From Benincasa hispida (lineage: Eukaryota; Streptophyta; Magnoliopsida; Cucurbitales; Cucurbitaceae), in contig NC_052354.1 of NCBI RefSeq assembly GCF_009727055.1, positions 1,260,086 to 1,324,085 on the forward strand: 64,000 bases of DNA, in the 5' to 3' direction. Under the pieces are notes generated by a model, which was not told the DNA's origin, made no database searches, and worked only from the letters and a program-made list of their open reading frames with translations. The position numbers and the translations under genes are program-made. Shown piece after piece: positions 10,601 to 21,259 of this stretch; the first letter of the stretch is position 1; each line of letters opens with the position of its first letter.

Positions 10601-11563
10601 TTCAGTTCCTAGCAAACGTTACCACAGGGAGAGATGATACTACGAGTCAGTACTGGTGAGGTTATTTCAACTTTGTTGTAGGCAGGCTGAAGTTATTTGT
10701 TAACAAGAAACGTTATCTGTTATTGGATAATATTTTCGTAGTTCCTCATATTAAGAGGAACTTAATCTCTGTTTCTTGTCTCATTGTACAAGGGTATACC
10801 GTCTCCTTTTTTTTTTTAGAATAAATTGTTTATTTGAAGAATGAAACGGAGATTAGTTATGGTTCAATGGAAAGTAACTTATATGTACTAAGACCGTTAG
10901 TCATAAAAGCATTGTTTACCACTGAAATGTTCAATACGACAACAACAGCTAAAAGACCAAAGGTTTCTCCTAAAGAAAATGCCCATCTTTGGCATTTAAC
11001 GTTAGGTCACATCAACCTCAATAGGATTGAGATGTTGGTGAAAAGTGGCTTCTAAAGAGTTTAGAAAAAAAAACTCCTTGCCGATATGTGAATCATGCCT
11101 CGAAGGCAAGATGACTAAAGACCTTTTACTGGAAAAGGTTATAGAGCCAAGGAAGCCTTGGAGCTTGTACATTCAGACCTCTGTGGTCTAATGAATGTTA
11201 GAGCTCGAGGTGGATATGCCTATTTCATCTCTTTCATAGATGATTATTCAAGGTTTGGATATCTTGACCTAATGCAATGTAAGTCTGAAGCCCTTGACAA
11301 GTTCAAGGAGTATAAGGCTGAAGTTGAAAACTTGTTAGGAAGAAGAAAAAAAACACTATGATCTGATCGTGGTGGAGAGTATATGGACCTCTAATTCCAT
11401 AACTATATGATAGAACATGGGATGGCGTTCTAACTCTCGGCCCCTGGTACACCTCAGCAGAATGGTGTATCAGAAAGAAGAAACAGAACCTTGTTGGATA
11501 AGTTATGCTCATCTTCTAGACTCGTTTTGGGGTTTTGCAGTGGAGACTGCATGCTATATCCTG
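10601..11563 (+). pseudogene. Copia GAG-pre-integrase and integrase, degenerate
   Basis: After several disrupted codons the pre-integrase block HLWHLTLGHINLNRIEMLVKSGF appears (it ends at the stop at 11053-11055). Next come CESCLEGKMTK and the integrase core ELVHSDLCGLMNVRARGGYA, FIDDYSRFGYLDLMQ and SDRGGEYMDL. The block ending GTPQQNGVSER lies near 11440-11470. Frameshifts and stops occur throughout. It is part of Copia A. Confidence 0.85.
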
Positions 11564-11950
11564 AAACACCTTTTGAGTTGTAGAGATGTCGTAAAGGTAA
11601 TTTATGCCACTTCAGGATTTGAGGTTGTCCGGCACATGTGCTCGTGACTAATCCAAAAAGTTCGAACCGCATTCGAAGGTTTGCCTCTTTGTAGGCTACC
11701 CCAAGGAANTCCAAAGAAGTTGGAACTGCGTTCGAAGGTTTGCCTCTTTGTAAGCTACCCCAAGGAAATAAGAGGTGGATACTTCTATAATCCGAGTGAG
11801 AACACCTTTTGAGTTGTAGAGATGTCGTAAAGGTAATTTATGCCACTTCAGGATTTGAGGTTGTCCGGCACATGTGCTTGTGACTAATCCAAAGAAATGG
11901 GAACCGCGTTCGAAGGTTTGCCACTTTGTAGGCTCCCCCAAGGAAACGAG
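11564..11950 (+). repeat. Duplicated integrase-tail block containing an ambiguous base
   Basis: The block starting AACACCTTTTGAGTTGTAGA occurs at 11565 and again at 11801 (period 236). Within it the stretch TTCGAAGGTTTGCCTCTTTG is repeated near 11670 and near 11731. A single N lies at 11709, exactly between these inner copies. The coding content is the integrase C-terminal segment (CHFRI.GCP.HV type, then ETRGGYFYD type), present twice. The arrangement suggests either local tandem duplication or an assembly join. Confidence 0.8.
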
Positions 11951-13362
11951 AGGTGGATACTTCTATGATTCGAGTGAAAACAAAGTATTTGTTTCAACAA
12001 ATGCTATCTTCTTGGAAGAAGACTACATCTAGGATCATAGGCCACAGAGTAAGCTCATTTTGTGAGGGATTTCTAGTTAGATTGAGACTGCTGAGGGTTC
12101 AACAGCAGTTGTTGAACAGGTCGACAAATCAACGAAAGTTATTGAGATCGAAACATCTAGTCAACCAGGTAAAGAGTTGAGACTTTCTCGACATAGTGGG
12201 AGGGTTATGAACCCATCGGATCGCTACATGGGATTGATTGAAGCCCAACACATAATTTCAAATGATGGGGTCGAGGTTGTCTTTTACGAAAGCAATGGAG
12301 AATGTTGGAAAAGATGAACGGGTTAAAGCCATGAACCAGGAAATGGAGCCTACGTACTTCAATAACGTCTGGGAGCTTGTTAATCCACCTGATGGGGTAA
12401 GATCTATTGGGTGTAAGTTGATCTATAAGAAAAAGAGAGGTGTAGATGGAAAGGTGCAAACCTTTAAGGCTCCACTCGTGGCAAAGGGTTATACCTAGGT
12501 TGAGGGAGTTGACTATGAGGAATCTTTCTCACCTGTTGTCATGGTTAAGTCTATCAAGATTTTCCTATCCATAGCCACATTTTATGATTATGAAATATGA
12601 AAAATGGACGTCAAGACTACCTTTCTTAATGGTAATCTTGAGAAGACCATCTATATGACACCTCAAGAAGTTGAGGAGATGAGACGGTTTCCCTAAGCTT
12701 CAATTGTAGGAAGCTTAATGTATGCAATGTTGTGTACCAGACTTGACATTTGCTATGCAGTAGGGATTTTCAGTCGGTATCAGTCCAATCTAGGATTTGA
12801 CCACTGGACGGTGGTGAAGAAAATCCTCAAGTATCTTCATAGAACGAGGGACTACATGCTCGTGTATGGAGATAAGAATCTGATCCTTACAGGATACACG
12901 GACTATGACTTTTAGACCGATAGAGATTCTCTTAAATCGACATCGGGGTCAGTTTTCACTCTGAATGGAGGGGTTGTAGTGTGGCGAAGCATCAAGAAAG
13001 GATGCATCGTGGACTCCACTATGACAATCGAATACATAGTCGCTTGGGAAGCGGCTAAGGATGGATTTTGGCTAAGAAAATTCCTTTTAGATTTGGAAGT
13101 TGTTCCAAATATGAATTTTCCTATCACTCTTTATTGTGATAACAGCGAGGTCGTGGCAAATTCGAAGGAACCTCAGAGTCATCGTCGGGGTAAGCATATA
13201 GAACAAAAATACCACTTGATTAGGGAGATTGTGCATCGTGGTGATGTGATAGTCACGAAGATCGCATCGGAGAACAACGTTGCTTATCCAATTACAAAGA
13301 CTCTCACGACTAAAGTGTGTGAGGGTCACCTGAAGAGTCTAGGTTTGCGAGACATGCGACAT
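11951..13362 (+). pseudogene. Copia RT and RNase H with internal deletion of the active site
   Basis: A linker (about 11990-12240, ending RHSGRVMNPSDRYMGL) leads to RT: VKAMNQEMEPTYFNNVWELV, GCKLIYKKKRGVDGKVQTFK, a stop at 12496-12498, EGVDYEESFSPVVM, and MDVKTTFLNGNLEKTIYM. It then jumps to TPQEVEEM and VGSLMYAMLCTRLDICYAV. The part carrying Y-V-D-D, present in the sibling copies at 18.8 and 53.5 kb, is missing. RNase H follows: KSTSGSVFTLNGGVVVWRS, TLYCDNSEVVANSKEP, HLIREIVHRGDV and the usual ending HLKSLGLRDM. Stops at 12598-12600 and 12913-12915 confirm it is dead. Confidence 0.88.
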
Positions 13363-15376
13363 TGATGACATGCAGAAATGCATGTCATGTTAGGCTTTAA
13401 GTTTACGTCGATCAGCATCAAGAATCTCGGCTAACCCATTCTTATGCATTATTATGCGTTCATTTGTCTATTTTTGTAGCTAACGCAGGAAGTGAACGCA
13501 AATGCGGAAGCCGGGCTATCGCATAGACAATCGCAAGCGAAGAAACTCTCAATCACAGAGGCGAACACATACAATCAACACATGGGTGTTATGGTAATCA
13601 ACCACATGCATCCATCACATAGGGGTTGCGATCGTCAAGCGATTGCAGTCATCGTGTAGAGTTGCGATAATCAAGTGAATGCGGTCACTACATGATTGCG
13701 GCTACACGATAACGTATAATAGAGGGATCAACGCAAGGTTGGTGGAATGAACGCATCAACGCATATCTCAAGAAAACCAAAAGATGATGTTGACATTTCA
13801 ATTACCACACCGTTAGCAGCAGAGATTCAGAAAAGGACCAACGCGCCACTAATATCAAAATCAGAGTAGTCCATTAATGTTGTCGGCAATCAAACTCTAT
13901 AAATAGAAGCCGCCGAGCATAACTTCAAATCATCTAAGGTTTTCGCCTGAGGCTCATCTTAAGGCGGATCCTTGCGATCCAGACAAATGCATTAGAAGAA
14001 AGCTTGAGAGTTCTTCATCTCCCTTATCCATTCCAAGTGACGACCGGAGCCTTCGCCAAAGTTAGATCTCAAGAGAGTCAGCTCCACCGCCCATTCATGG
14101 CACCACCAGCAGCCTTGACACACATCTGCAGGAAGCAAGACATTGCTTCCAGCTGGTCATTTCATTTTCTCCTCTTTCTTATGTTGTATTGTATTACATT
14201 TTGAATTAAGAAAATTAATACATTGTGTGTTCAATGCATTTATTGTGTTTCCTTCAATTCTATCTCCATCTTTCTTTAGTTAGCATCCTTAACTTTCAAT
14301 TGCATCACTTAGTGAGATTGCTAGAGTCACATACTTAGTCATGTGAATTAGAGATATGAAACATGTAAGCAAACCACCGGGAGGTGTGCGTTACATATCA
14401 GTGTGTGAGAAAACCTTATTTGCTTAGTATGAAGCTGTAGCAATGTCTGTCTATAGGTAGACGCAACGCTTGTCTATGAGTAAAGTCAGCAACAACTACT
14501 ATCCGGGAGGGTAAGTGGTTGGTCGCATTAAGCAATGTAAGCTGTTGTTCACTAGAGATAGGAATTATCTTATGTCAGCCTAAGTTTATGTGGTTACCTT
14601 ATCTTATGAGCGCATCATTCATCAGTTAGGCATACTTGGAAGAGTAGTCTAAAATCCAAATCTAAGTCTCGAGAGAATGGATTGGAATGCATAGCAAGAA
14701 TGGGGAACTTAAGGAATAAGCTCTGTTTGCTATCACGCAACGTATGCACCCTACGGAGAGGATATTTCATGCGTGCAAGAAGTAGGATATGGCGGCGGTA
14801 CTGCGGTCATCTCGACCCTTTTTGGCATACACATCGCATACATCTTAGATTTAGGCTTTTAGTATGTGTAGCATGATCGATGACTTACGTTGGCTGAGGT
14901 TGCCCTTGCGGTCACTCTTAAGGGTTGCAATGAAGACATCTTCACATTTTGTTTATTTTCCATCATTTACTACGTGTTCAACAGTTGTCGGTCTCTGCGT
15001 TGTCTGTTAGTTAGAAGTATGAAGTGTTATAGGCATAAAACCCCCTATGCATTCCTTTTATTCAACCGCCGCATACACATTACCGCATACATCTAGCTAC
15101 AAGTCCCTGAGTTCGACCTTGAATCACCCGAGAAACTTGCGTTCGCGTTATACTTGGCGTGAGCGTAAGAAAACTTGTGATAGGAACGCATGGTCATCAC
15201 ATACATTTGTTAATTATTGTAAGTCTAATGCATGACCACTGACGCATGATAATCAACGCATACATTAAGAACATGCATCGCATATTGCGTCCCACATAAT
15301 TTTAGTCATCAAGACTTTGACGGCTGATAACTAATTTATCGTCATCAAGTCTTTGATAACTAAGGTTTCATCATCA
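13363..15376 (+). mobile_element. Solo Gypsy LTR (Athila/Tat-like) inserted in Copia A
   Basis: The insert begins TGATGACATGCAGAAATGCA, resembling the LTR start at 4309, and ends CATCATCA. The five bases before it are GACAT (13358-13362) and after it GACAC (15377-15381), a near-perfect target duplication. Shared landmarks with the 4309 LTR are a TATAAATA box (13898-13905), the segment AAGCTCTGTTTGC followed by a GCACCCTA block, and dense CGCAT words. Removing it brings the Copia RNase H end next to the Copia polypurine tract, as in the copy near 54.4 kb. No Gypsy internal region is present. Confidence 0.75.
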
Positions 15377-15496
15377 GACACCTTGTCTAGGGCAAGTGGG
15401 AGATGATACTGGGTATGCCCTAGTTTATTGTATATTGTACATGTTTTATAATGTATTGTACATTAGTCTCCCGAGACATTAGGACAAGTGGGAGAT
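15377..15496 (+). mobile_element. Copia A 3' untranslated tail and polypurine tract
   Basis: Two purine tracts, GGGCAAGTGGGAGA (about 15390-15403) and GGACAAGTGGGAGA (about 15482-15495). The second abuts the LTR. The same arrangement follows pol in the other Copia copies here. Confidence 0.75.
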
Positions 15497-17582
15497 AGTT
15501 GGGATTGGTGTCCTAATTCTCTCAGAGTCTCGTTGTTTGTAATGATACACATTGTTTTATGAATAAAATAACTGTTATTTCATTCTGGCATTTACTCATA
15601 TCCAATAAACAAAGCTCCATGGTTATCTTATGTAAACTTAAGCATGTCTAGGTGATATACAAGTGGATCATGCCTTAAGTGATAACCTAATTAGGTCTGT
15701 AATATAAGGATTAAGGTGGGATACCTGATCCTGGTGACACTACGGATACGACCCGCTTTATAAAGGTTTGCAAGTGTTGTAAACTACTACAGATGGTAGA
15801 TCCTGACCATCCATGTGGAGACGTGCGAGCGGGGGTGTCCTATACAAAGAGTTTATATAAGACCAGACCACAAGATGACTAGACTTTGTATATAACGTCG
15901 TTGATACTAGAGGCTTACATCTCACCTAAATGACCATAGGTAACATGACCTCAATCTTGAGTGTTTTGGGAACTCCTGCCTTTGAGGGCGGTCTTTTGAT
16001 TAGTATGGGTGAGAGTGGCTAGATTGCCAACTCAACATGCCTGCCTTTTTAGAGACTTATCTGATCTGGGAGCTGGGAACTCAGTTACACAAGATTGAAT
16101 TCACTCCTTCCTGAAGCTGAGGTAAATAGATAGATTGCTCCCTTAAGGGCTGATTCTGGGGCTTGAACATAGTAGACACAAATTCCCTTTGGAAGAGAGG
16201 ACTCAGTCATAGTAAGACTATAACTTATGTTCATTAGAGGAATCAGTGGTACTTAAGGAGTTAAATGTAACTATAAGGGCATAATGGTTATAAGCAGTTG
16301 TACTTACGAGCGATCTGTGAAGGGTTGTCGCGCTGTTGATTGGTTAAGATGGACACATAATATATCTGTAGTGAGAAGAGTTCAACTATCGGTCTTTAGT
16401 AGAGTGTCTGACAGTTAATCAATAGTGGATCTCGTGACTAAAGAGTTTAGTCAGTTATTCACGTATTGTTGAAGCTTCGAGCTACAGGTCCATAAGTCCC
16501 CTTGGTAGCTCAATGGATTCAAGTTGAGAATTAGTTCTTGGTATTGATTTGAAATGTTCAAATTGACAAGAGGTAATTTCTTATATATGATATGATCGGT
16601 GTGGTGTATGAGATACATCTAGTGGAGGATTAATGTAAATGAGATTTACATTAAGGAACATGGAATAGAAAAAGAGTTATGCTTAGATATGTTTCATGAG
16701 ATGAAATATTAAAACTATAGGTTATAAATATAGTATGGTAAGTTAGTTATCATTTATATTTATAATAATATTAATTATTGGATAATTATCTTTTTTTCTC
16801 TAATAACCAATTGAATGGGAGGTTATTGGTGGTTTCATGGTAACCATGAGATAAATGGAAAAATGTTTTCCTAATTTTAGTAAGATTTTACGAGATTTCC
16901 AATCTCAGAATTTCTCATAGAAGTTGTCAAGTAAATTGGATTTACTAAGCAACAGCTTGGATGAGGTAAATGATCATGGAGTGTTAGTAGGCAACGGACA
17001 CTCAACTAAGCGATGAGCTAAACGATCGCATAACTTTTCATAGACGATTGCTTAGCTTTTTCTAAACGATTGGGCATTGACCTATACGATAGGTTCTTTC
17101 CATCTCTCACTTACTCAATCGTTTACACGATAGTGTTTCCTCTTTCTTTCTGCCTCAAACCAAGTCCACATAGAGACCACCCTTTGGATTCTCATACCGA
17201 GAATACCAAGGTAGCCTTCTTGGTGGTATCATACTTAATTTGACATTGTTAAGGTTCTGTGGAGGCCGTTCGTGTTGTCGGGGTGTTCGTGACCTAGGCA
17301 ATCGCTGAGTTCGAGTTTGCAGTGTTCGTGCAGTGTAGTGGTCGTGTTGGATGAGTGTTCGGTGTTGCTGTGATCGAGCGTTCGTGATCAAGGAGCTTGG
17401 TGATGAGTCTGCAAAAGTGTGTAGCGTTTGCCTTTAATCTTTTATATATATCATACTATAATGTCTGTAGTTAATGCATAACCGTATGTTTCTATTTGAG
17501 ATTGTAATTGTAAAGTTCATATACAATTGTAATTTGGAATGATCTTTCCGCTACTCATGGAAATCCTTGTGTTCGATTTCCT
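15497..17582 (+). mobile_element. Copia A 3' LTR
   Basis: It begins AGTTGGGATTGGTGTCCTAA after the polypurine tract, with the canonical TG altered. It carries the blocks shared by Copia LTRs in this window (CATGTGGAGAC, GGGTGAGAGTGGCT, GATTCTGGGGCTTGAACA), a TATAAATA at 16723-16730 and a CGATCG-rich patch near 17020-17130. Its last approximately 420 bases match the 5' LTR at 7084-7490. It breaks off at TTCGATTTCCTTTA and is followed directly by integrase sequence of another Copia. Confidence 0.82.
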
Positions 17583-19790
17583 TTAGGTACACCTCAGCAG
17601 AATGGTGTATCAGAAAGGAGAAATAGAACCCTGTTGGACATGGTTCAGTCTATGATGAGTTATGCTTTCCTACCTAACTCGTTTTGGGGTTATGCAGTAC
17701 AAACTGCAACTTATATTTTGAACTATGTTCCATACAAGAATGTTACAAGAACATCTTTGGAATTATTGAATGGTTGTAAAAGTAGTTTATGTCATTTCAG
17801 GATCTAGGGTTGCCCAACACATGTGTTTAAGGCAAATCCTAAGAAACTGGAACCTCGTTCAAAATTGTGCCTATTTATAGGCTACCCTAAAAGAACGAGA
17901 GGTGATTACTTCTATGATCCTAAATAAAATAAAGTATTTATGTCGACAAATGCTACATTTTTAGAAGAAGACCACATAAGGGAGCATAAACCCTGCAGTA
18001 AAATTGTGTTTAATGAACTCTCCAAGGAAACTACTGAACCTAGAGTTGTTGAAGGACCCAACACCTCAACAAGAGTTGTTAAAGATGATTCATCTAGTAG
18101 GTCACATCCACCTCAAGTGTTAGGGGAACCTCGTCATAGTGGGAGGGTTGAAAACCCATCTATTCCTTATATGGGTTTAACAAAATCCTAGCAATGGTAG
18201 CTGACAGAGATGTTGAGGATCCATTGTCTTACCAGAAGGCAATGGAGGATGTTGACAAAGATAAATGGATCAAAGCAATGGATCTCAAAATGGAGTCTAT
18301 GTATTTCAATTTTGTTTGAGATCTTGTAGATCAACCTGATGGGGTAAAACCTATATGTTGCAAATGGATCTACAAGAGAAAACGGGGTACTGATGGGAAG
18401 GTGCAAACCTTCAAGACCAGACTATTGGCAAAGGGTTATACCTAAGTTGAGGGAGTCGACTATGAAGAGACTTCTAAACTATTGAAATGTTAAAGTCTAT
18501 CCAGATCTTTTTGTCCATTGCCTCATATTATGACTATGAGATTTGGCATATGGACATCAAGACTGCTTTCTGAATGGCAATCTTAAGAAGACCATTTATA
18601 TGGAGCAGCATGAGGAATTCATAACCCAAGGTGAAGAGCAAAAGGTTTGCAAGCTTAATCAGTCCATTTATGGACTGAAGCAAACTTCTCGATCTTGGAA
18701 TACAAGATTTGATAGTGCGATTAAATCTTATCAAATCTTATGGCTTTGATTAGAATGTTGATAAACCTTGTGTTTACAAGAGAATCTTCAATAGTTCAGT
18801 AGCTTTTCTAGTGTTGTATGTGGATGATATCCTGCTCATTGGGAATGATGTAATGCTACTAATTAAAATTAAGAATTGACTAGCAACCCAATTCCAAATG
18901 AAATATTTGGGAGAGGTGTAATTTGTTCTGGGCGTTCAAATCTTTAGAGAACGACAGAACAAAACGTTAATCCTGTCTCAGGAAATGTACATTGACAACA
19001 TGCTTGTCAAGTTCTCGATGCAGAACTCCAAGAGGGGTTTACCCCCTTTTAGGAATGGAGTTATATTGTCTAAGGAACAGTGTGCTAAGACACCTCAAGA
19101 AGTTGAGGAAATGAAACAGATCCCCTATGCATAAACTATTGGTAGCCTGATGTATTCAATGTTCTATACTAGACCTGACATCTGTTATGCGATGGAGATA
19201 GTAGATATCAATCTAATCCAGGATTTGATTATTAGACTGTCGTTAAGAACATTCTCAAGTATCTACAGAGAACGGGGGAGTACATGCTTGTGTATGGTTC
19301 TAAGGATTTGATCCTTACAGGATACACGGACTCTAATTTCCAGATTGTTAAGGATTCTAGAAAATCCACATCACGATTAGTGTTCACTCTTAATGAAGAA
19401 GCAGTAGTCTAGAGGAGCACCAAATAGGAGTGCATTGCTGACTTCACTATGGAGGTTAAGTACGTAGCGGCTTGTGAAGCTACTAAGGAAGTTGTGTGGC
19501 TCAAAAAAATTCCAAACTGATCTAAAAGTGGTTCCAGACATGTCAAAGCCCATCACCATTTAGTGATAATAGGGGTGTTGTGGCTAATTCTCGAGAGTCC
19601 CGAAGTCACAAGCGTAGGAAGCACATAGAGTGGAAGTATCATCTCATTCGAGATATTGTGCATCGAGGGGACGTGATCGTCACGTAGATAGCTTTGGAGC
19701 ACAACGTTGCTGAACCATTTACAAATGCCCTCACGGCTAAGGTGTTTAAAGGTCACTTGCAAAGTATGGGTCTATGGGGAAAGCCACATT
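17583..19790 (+). pseudogene. Copia element C pol fragment: integrase C-term, RT, RNase H
   Basis: It starts inside the integrase (GTPQQNGVSERRNRTLLDMV) and runs on through SMMSYAFLPNSFWGYAVQT and NATFLEEDHIREHKPC to SGRVENPSIPYMGLTKS. RT follows in several frames: DKWIKAMDLKMESMYFN, KWIYKRKRGTDGKVQTFK, QSIYGLKQTSRSWN, then an intact Y-V-D-D at 18817-18828. Next come DICYAME and RNase H remnants ending near GHLQSMG. Many stops and frameshifts. The abrupt start at the same integrase position found at 11447 suggests recombination between copies. Confidence 0.87.
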
Positions 19791-19917
19791 TAGTCTAGGG
19801 CAAATGCAAAATTTTTATACTGGGTGCATGTTATGACCTAGTTTATTGTTTTGTGTACTTGTCTATTAGTATGACTTTTATATTGTACACCCCACTACTT
19901 TAGAAAAAATGGGAGAT
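19791..19917 (+). mobile_element. Copia C 3' untranslated tail and polypurine tract
   Basis: Short non-coding link with CCTAGTTTATTG, the same words as after pol in the other copies. It ends in a purine run (AGAAAAAATGGGAGAT) directly before the LTR start. Confidence 0.65.
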
Positions 19918-21259
19918 TGCTTAGGTTGATGCCCTAAATCTCGTAAGGACGTGTAGTTTATAATTTTAATGTACAAATAATTTATTTATTTAATAAAATA
20001 TGAGGTGTCTTATTTGACATTTATTAGCATTAACCTACAAACCAATACACCAACATCCAAGGTTATCATCTGTAGCTTAAACATGTATATAGAGACATAC
20101 ATGTCGATCATGTTTAAGTGATAACCTAAATGGTCTGTAGTAGATAGATAAGGTTGGATACCTTATCCTGGTGACACTACGAATACGACTCGCTTTGTAG
20201 ATGTTACAATTGTTGTAAAGTGCTACAAATGATCTGATCATGATCATTCATGTGGAGACATGTAAGTAGGGTTATTCTATACAAAGGAGTTTGTATAAAA
20301 TTGGACCATGAAATGACTAGTCTCATTATATAACACAGATCATAATAGAAACTTACATTTCACCAGGATGACCATAGGTGACATAACTTGAATCCTGAGT
20401 GAGTTGTGAACTCCTACCTATGAAGGCAGTCCTTTGATTTATATGGGTGAGAGTGACTAAATCACCGACTCATTAAGCCTACCATTTTGGGGATTCGTTT
20501 GATTGAGGAGTTGAGAACACAACTACACAAGATGGAATTCGCTCATTCCCTAACATCGGGTTAAGTGGTTAAATTTCTCCCTAAAGGGCTGATTCTGGGG
20601 CTTGAACAATGTGGCACAACATCCTCTCTTGGTTGAAGAGAGGTTTGGTCATAGTTGGACAATGACTTATTATTCATTAGAGGGATCAGTGGTACTTAAG
20701 GGGTTAAATGTAACTACAGAGACAAAACGGTAATTTTGGCCTAGCTGTACTTAAGAGTAATTTGTTAAGGGTCATCGCATTGTTGACTGGTTATATCCAA
20801 TAGACACAGAAATATATATGTACTACAAAGAGTGTAGCTATCGGTCCTTAGGGGAGTGTCCGACAGTTAATAAATGTTGAGTTATTTAAATTAAAGGAGT
20901 TTAATTAATTATTCACGTACCATTAAAGCTTCAAGCTACAGATTCATGAGGTCCCGTCTGTAGCTCAACAGAGAATATTCAGAACTAATTTTTGGATCAA
21001 TTTGAATTGTTCAAATTAATTGAGGGAATTAATTATATGTGATATAATTAATATATATGATATAATTAATATAATGTATTCGATACATTGTAATATAAAG
21101 TTTATTTGAGAGGAATAAGTATTTGAATATGATTCAAATATTAATTATATAGATGAAATTCATATAACTAAATTTAGTATAAATGTGATTTATATTAAAT
21201 ACAATGTACATATGAGAGAAATAAAACTATAGGTTTTATTGTATCAAATACAATATAAT
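19918..21259 (+). mobile_element. Copia C 3' LTR, first part
   Basis: It begins TGCTTAGGTTGATGCCCTAA after the purine tract. It shares GGTGACACTACGAATACGAC, CATGTGGAGACATG and GATTCTGGGGCTTGAACAAT with the LTR at 15497. It is interrupted at 21259 by a solo LTR of another family and resumes at 23273. Confidence 0.78.
21255..21259 (+). repeat. Target-site duplication ATAAT (left)
   Basis: ATAAT immediately before the TGTTGG start of the nested LTR. The identical ATAAT occurs at 23273-23277 immediately after its CA end. Confidence 0.85.

Larger units (their letters stand above)
7084..17582 (+). mobile_element. Copia element A, degenerate, with nested solo Gypsy LTR
   Basis: In order: truncated 5' LTR (7084-7490), tRNA-iMet primer-binding site (7494-7506), long leader, broken gag-protease-integrase-RT-RNase H (10128 to about 13360), nested Gypsy LTR (13363-15376), polypurine tract and 3' LTR (about 15497-17582). 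The domain order protease-integrase-RT-RNase H identifies Copia. The sequence blocks resemble the Tork-type Copia family common in cucurbits. No frame is intact. The right end is fused to another Copia's integrase and not to a target-site duplication. Confidence 0.85.

Noticed and set aside
17155..17391. Minus-strand frame in the Copia LTR (also seen at 7200-7457)
   Set aside because: It is conserved only because the LTR is repeated. No coding features.
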